Part shown: positions 5,464 to 6,826 of the stretch, one piece after another
Numbering within the stretch: the stretch's first letter is position 1
Layout: every line of letters starts with the position of its first letter
Source: Marinospirillum sp.
Lineage (GTDB): Bacteria > Pseudomonadota > Gammaproteobacteria > Pseudomonadales > Halomonadaceae
Length of the DNA stretch: 6,826 nt
Reading direction: 5' to 3'
Assembly (NCBI GenBank): GCA_007116195.1
Contig: SKIX01000208.1
Coordinates: 1 to 6,826 of the forward strand
The notes under the pieces: model-generated
Seen by the model: the letters and a program-made list of their open reading frames with translations, nothing else
Databases searched by the model: none
What the model was told of the DNA's origin: nothing
Position numbers and translations under genes: made by a program

Positions 5464-6822
5464 ATGTCCAACTATGATTTTGATTTATTGGTTATTGGTG
5501 CTGGCTCCGGTGGAGTCAGGGCTGCCCGTATGGCGGCAGGGCAGGGTGTTAAAGTCGGTATTATTGAAGACCGCTACTGGGGTGGTACCTGTGTCAATGT
5601 TGGGTGCGTACCTAAAAAACTCTATTCCTATGCGGCTCATTTCGCTGATGACTTTAAAGATGCCGCTGGCTATGGCTGGAAGTTGCAAGCACCAGTATTT
5701 GATTGGGCAACTCTGAGAGATAATCAGAAACAGGAAATTTTACGCCTGAATGGTATTTACAACCGCTTGCTGGAGACCAGTGGAGTAAAGCGCATTGAAG
5801 GGCGAGGAACATTGCTTTCGGCCCATGAAGTTGAAGTAGAAGGCAGGGTGTACACAGGTGAAAAGCTTTTGCTTGCCACTGGCTCTTGGCCTTTTGTACC
5901 TGACTTTCCTGGTGCGGAGCACTGCTTAACTTCAAATGAAATTTTCAACCTTGAAACCTTTCCGCAACGTTTTCTGGTTTATGGTGGTGGCTATATTGCA
6001 GTGGAATTTGCTTCTATTTTTAAAGGATTAGGAGCCGAGACCTATCAGGTTTATCGAGGCGATAAGGTATTGCGTGGCTTTGATGAAGAGGTGCGCAGTT
6101 TTGTTCAGGGTGAAATGCAGCAGCAGGGCATCCAGTTTCGACTCAATCAGGAAATTAGCCGTATTGAGAAAACGGCTGGAGGTTTGCAGGTGACCTTGAG
6201 CCAGGGTGAAATCCTCGAAGTTGATGTCGTGCTGAGTGCAACTGGACGACGGGGTAATACCCAAAACCTGGGGTTGGAAAATCTGGGTATTCAAGTTTCG
6301 GCTCAGGGTGAAATTCCAGTTGATGATTATTTTGCGACCTCAATACCTGGCGTTTATGCACTGGGCGATGTCACAGGAGGCCCTCAGTTAACTCCGGTTG
6401 CTTTGGCTGAAGCCATGACACTGGTGCATAACCTCTATTCAGGTGAAAAGCAGCGCCGTCTCGACTACAGTAATATTGCTACAGCTGTGTTTTGCCACCC
6501 GAATATCGGTACCGTTGGACTGAGTGAAGAAGAAGCACGTAAAAACTACTCAGAATTACGGATATATACCACCGATTTTCGTCCTATGCGTAATACTTTG
6601 GCTAATAACCCTGGACGCAGTTTTATGAAGCTAGTTGTGGACGCTGTTAGCGATCGAGTTCTAGGTTGTCATGTTGTTGGGCCTGATGCTGGAGAGCTAG
6701 TGCAGGGCGTTGCGATTGCAGTAAAAGCCGGGCTGACCAAGGCCGATTTTGATGTCACCCTAGGCATCCACCCAACCTCGGCTGAGGAGTTGGTCACTCT
6801 GAGAACCCCGACGCGAACCTAG
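5464..6822 (+). CDS. gor: Glutathione-disulfide reductase (NADPH, FAD)
   Basis: Reduces GSSG to two GSH with NADPH in the cytosol, as an FAD-containing homodimer. The 452 residues match E. coli Gor (about 450). Seen: the FAD loop GAGSGG at 12-17; the redox-active disulfide in GTCVNVGCVPKK with C43 and C48; ATG at 138-140; the NADPH-binding GGGYIAVE at 174-181, with R198 and R204 in VYRGDKVLR that favour the 2'-phosphate of NADPH over NADH; the second FAD motif ALGDVTG with D302; the interface domain; and the catalytic base in GIHPTSAEE (H436 with E441), contributed by the partner subunit. These distinguish it from lipoamide dehydrogenase and mercuric reductase, which differ around the NADPH and C-terminal sites. 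The ribosome site is weak: AAGAGA at 5447-5452 is 11 bases from the ATG, so it may rely on translation coupled to the cytochrome gene 23 bases upstream. It is complete, with TAG at 6820-6822. Confidence 0.97.
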   Translation: MSNYDFDLLVIGAGSGGVRAARMAAGQGVKVGIIEDRYWGGTCVNVGCVPKKLYSYAAHFADDFKDAAGYGWKLQAPVFDWATLRDNQKQEILRLNGIYNRLLETSGVKRIEGRGTLLSAHEVEVEGRVYTGEKLLLATGSWPFVPDFPGAEHCLTSNEIFNLETFPQRFLVYGGGYIAVEFASIFKGLGAETYQVYRGDKVLRGFDEEVRSFVQGEMQQQGIQFRLNQEISRIEKTAGGLQVTLSQGEILEVDVVLSATGRRGNTQNLGLENLGIQVSAQGEIPVDDYFATSIPGVYALGDVTGGPQLTPVALAEAMTLVHNLYSGEKQRRLDYSNIATAVFCHPNIGTVGLSEEEARKNYSELRIYTTDFRPMRNTLANNPGRSFMKLVVDAVSDRVLGCHVVGPDAGELVQGVAIAVKAGLTKADFDVTLGIHPTSAEELVTLRTPTRT

Positions 6823-6826
6823 GGCT

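Overview
The window carries seven complete protein genes and one gene cut off by the left edge, packed almost without gaps. Gene content and style suggest a Gram-negative proteobacterium, most likely a gammaproteobacterium: an Alr/DadX-type alanine racemase, an inositol-monophosphatase-family enzyme, an HD-GYP-type protein, a periplasmic cytochrome c'-like protein and an NADPH glutathione reductase, with moderate GC and clear Shine-Dalgarno sites. I cannot name the genus. There are no RNA genes, mobile elements, CRISPR arrays or long repeats, and no gap between genes exceeds about 85 bases.

Layout. Positions 1-1635 (minus strand) hold alr followed 40 bases downstream by the first part of a 3-hydroxyisobutyrate dehydrogenase-family gene, so the two are probably co-transcribed. 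Positions 1661-2428 (plus) hold a cytosolic glycerophosphodiester phosphodiesterase, divergent from alr with only 25 bases between the likely start codons. It meets the inositol-monophosphatase-family gene (2425-3252, minus, TTG start) tail to tail, and the two stop codons overlap. A 73-base divergent promoter region (3253-3325) then opens a run of four plus-strand genes that reaches the end of the window: a small three-helix membrane protein of unknown function, an HD-GYP-type protein, a c'-type cytochrome, and gor. Gaps in this run are 84, 30 and 23 bases, so it may be one operon.

How the genes may work together. Alr supplies D-alanine for the cell wall or interconverts alanine for catabolism. 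The GDPD and IMPase-family enzymes act on glycerophosphodiesters and sugar/inositol phosphates. The plus-strand run joins a c-di-GMP-related domain protein to two redox proteins, a periplasmic haem protein of a family known to bind NO and the cytosolic glutathione reductase. A shared link to redox or nitrosative stress is only an inference.

The most unusual feature is the HD-GYP-type protein. It keeps the HHExxDGxGYP signature and nearly all other metal-ligand positions, but its namesake His-Asp pair reads Gln-Asn, so it is probably not a normal c-di-GMP phosphodiesterase. I found no convincing wholly new multi-gene system; the other points of interest are gene-boundary arrangements.
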